Below are positions 4,536-5,692 of a DNA stretch of 5,692 nt, piece after piece. Positions within the stretch are counted from its first letter, which is position 1. Each line of letters opens with the position of its first letter. The notes below the pieces were generated by a model that was not told the origin of the DNA, did no database searches, and saw only the letters and a list, made by a program, of their open reading frames with translations. The translations under genes and the position numbers were made by a program. Source of the DNA: an uncultured Bacilli bacterium (lineage in GTDB: Bacteria > Bacillota_I > Bacilli_A > RF39 > UBA660); contig CANRHY010000065.1 of assembly GCA_947630515.1 (NCBI GenBank), positions 1-5,692 of the forward strand, given 5' to 3'.

Positions 4536-5692
4536 ATCTGCTTTAGCACACTTATCATCAATACTAACTATATATGGATTATTAATTTCATTATTACCGG
4601 TAAAATTAACAACACCACTACCACCTGTTATTTGAACACATGATTTCAGAGAAATTACGGGACGTGTAGAACCACCGCCTCCAATGTAAGAGCTACTCAA
4701 GAGGCCAGGGTTACCCCTACCATACACGGTGAACATGCGTACCGAATAGGCATCGTAGAAATTATACGGGCTCACCGTGTACCACCAGTTAGAATCAGTT
4801 ATACTTAATCCATTAGCATTTAAATAATAATATGTCTGGTCATTACTTGTATCATATTTTCCCCCTGCATATACTACTTCGTCCGCCGTCATTAATCCTA
4901 TTGGGTTTTTTAGATTTGCTTTATCATTCATTCCGCTAAATTTATCTTCCTCTGCTTGTGTACTTTCTATATAATTTCCATCGTATTTTACTCCGCATCT
5001 ATACGACGGGTGATAATTACTTTCACTTTGTACTCCTCCATAACTCGAACTTTCTATTGTTAACCTTAGTGCTGCCCCATAATAGAATGTACCGATAGAA
5101 GTGTAGTAACTACTAGGTACTGCCCTATCATTACAATATATTGCTGTTTTACTTATATAGTCATCATATTGATAAAAAACTCCATCTGGCTTTCTTTTTA
5201 TATTTGCATTATACCATCCATTTAATGTACTTACATTAGTAGATTCGTCTCCTCCTAATATTTCTGAATTATTTGTATTTTTTCTATTATTACTTAATGT
5301 ATTTGTTTCTCCATATTTAAACCCTACATACATTGGATTATCATATCTACTATTAAATCCTCCGCGATTTGTAATATATCCTGTCGTAGTTTTCCCCAGT
5401 TCATCAGCTGGTCCTCCATATAATAATCTTAAACTTCCATCTTCATTTGTTCTTATTATTCTCCAGTAATATCCTGCAAAACTTACCCAGTTATTTGTTA
5501 CATTTCCAGCATAGTAATATACTTTATTTTGTAAATTTGTTGCACCTGCAATTTCGTTTTCTATAAAATCTCCATCTTCATAATATGCACTTGCTTCTGT
5601 TATTGTTGTATCAAAATTATCTCTTTTTGTATCTATAGTATTAGGATATTGCTCTTTCATTTTTTCATATAGTTGTTCTGCTAATGTGTTTG
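4530..5692 (-). CDS. Second surface protein with variable C-type-lectin-like domain (partial, 5' end outside window)
   Basis: A paralogue of the 555-aa protein. The frame is open to the right edge. The ATG at 5660 is internal, because the codons before it encode NTLAEQLYEK, matching ILAEQVYEK of the first protein, so the anchor and stalk must lie outside. The 386 visible residues cover the whole C-terminal domain: SFAGYYWRIIRTNEDGS, YCNDRAVP, RCGV, then WWYTVSP to RPVISLKSC, and a tail ending DDKCAKADN (compare SDTCAQANN). Four cysteines (CND, CGV, KSC, D-x-CA) are shared, suggesting conserved disulfides outside the cell. The likely role is a second displayed binding protein of differing specificity. 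The scaffold codons are AT-rich as in the paralogue. Confidence 0.85.
   Translation of the reverse strand, partial: NTLAEQLYEKMKEQYPNTIDTKRDNFDTTITEASAYYEDGDFIENEIAGATNLQNKVYYYAGNVTNNWVSFAGYYWRIIRTNEDGSLRLLYGGPADELGKTTTGYITNRGGFNSRYDNPMYVGFKYGETNTLSNNRKNTNNSEILGGDESTNVSTLNGWYNANIKRKPDGVFYQYDDYISKTAIYCNDRAVPSSYYTSIGTFYYGAALRLTIESSSYGGVQSESNYHPSYRCGVKYDGNYIESTQAEEDKFSGMNDKANLKNPIGLMTADEVVYAGGKYDTSNDQTYYYLNANGLSITDSNWWYTVSPYNFYDAYSVRMFTVYGRGNPGLLSSSYIGGGGSTRPVISLKSCVQITGGSGVVNFTGNNEINNPYIVSIDDKCAKADN
4642..4787 (-). other. Variable region 2 (DGR-type VR)
   Basis: Runs from the WW codons (4787-4782) to the same 13-base anchor TTTCTCTGAAATC (4654-4642) found in the first gene. About 48% G+C over 34 codons by hand count, so less extreme than region 1 but above the AT-rich flanks. 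It is one codon longer than region 1. Several aligned codons share their third base and differ only at the first two (ctc/acc, gct/tat, ggc/aac, gac/ggc, act/ggt), as expected of AAC/AAT template codons. Others also differ at the third base, so the two copies may come from different templates. Confidence 0.6.

Noticed and set aside
4596..4601. Another ACCGGT box in the second surface gene
   Set aside because: It is a single six-base match inside coding sequence without the paired partner or core of the RNA repeats.
5658..5660. ATG at 5660 as start of the second surface protein
   Set aside because: No ribosome site precedes it, and the upstream codons continue the homology with the paralogue to the window edge.
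1..5692. Recoded TGA (Mycoplasma-type code)
   Set aside because: Conserved tryptophans in the variable-region WW and in WRIIRTNE are TGG in both genes, and genes end normally at TAA or TAG.

Overview
This is an AT-rich window whose genes read in the standard code: tryptophan is TGG and every stop I placed is TAA or TAG. Together with AGGAGG-type ribosome binding sites, TTGACA/TATAAT-type promoters with exact 17-base spacers and hairpin-plus-T-run terminators, this points to a low-GC Bacillota-type bacterium, probably an uncultured gut lineage of Bacilli or Clostridia. That placement is inference. The mix of small orphan genes, tandem RNA genes and diversified surface proteins looks like an accessory region or an element-derived island.

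Layout. Positions 1-1068: a 92-aa orphan gene (minus) divergent from a 190-aa gene (plus) that resembles a nuclease-like domain found in phage and mobile-element polyvalent proteins. Positions 1069-1606 hold no protein gene. They hold three related small-RNA genes on the minus strand, each with its own 17-base-spaced promoter and its own intrinsic terminator, and each folding into a long hairpin with paired ACCGGT arms. Positions 1607-1867: a 67-aa orphan gene (minus) with a good promoter and terminator. Positions 1949-2246 hold a 12-bp hairpin and then a roughly 220-nt region that folds on itself through nested long-range stems and ends in a T-run, probably another non-coding RNA.

Positions 2315-5692 form the most distinctive part. 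Two paralogous minus-strand genes encode large surface proteins whose C-terminal domain ends in a WW-x-x-SP ... RPV(V/I)SLKSC segment, the arrangement of C-type-lectin-fold variable proteins diversified by diversity-generating retroelements (DGRs). In the first protein the segment is a sharp GC island (about 62% G+C by hand count over 33 codons, none ending in A) inside an AT-rich gene. The second copy has the same frame, a shared 13-base 3' anchor and different variable codons. The first protein has an N-terminal membrane anchor and a TasA/camelysin-like stalk, so the variable domain would be displayed outside the cell. The second gene runs off the right edge. Between them lies a divergent gene for a 142-aa protein made of two tandem helix-turn-helix repeats, whose promoter region faces that of the first target, so it may regulate it.

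No reverse transcriptase, accessory Avd gene or template repeat is visible. If this is a DGR, the machinery acts from elsewhere in the genome. The link between the small RNAs and the surface proteins is only proximity.
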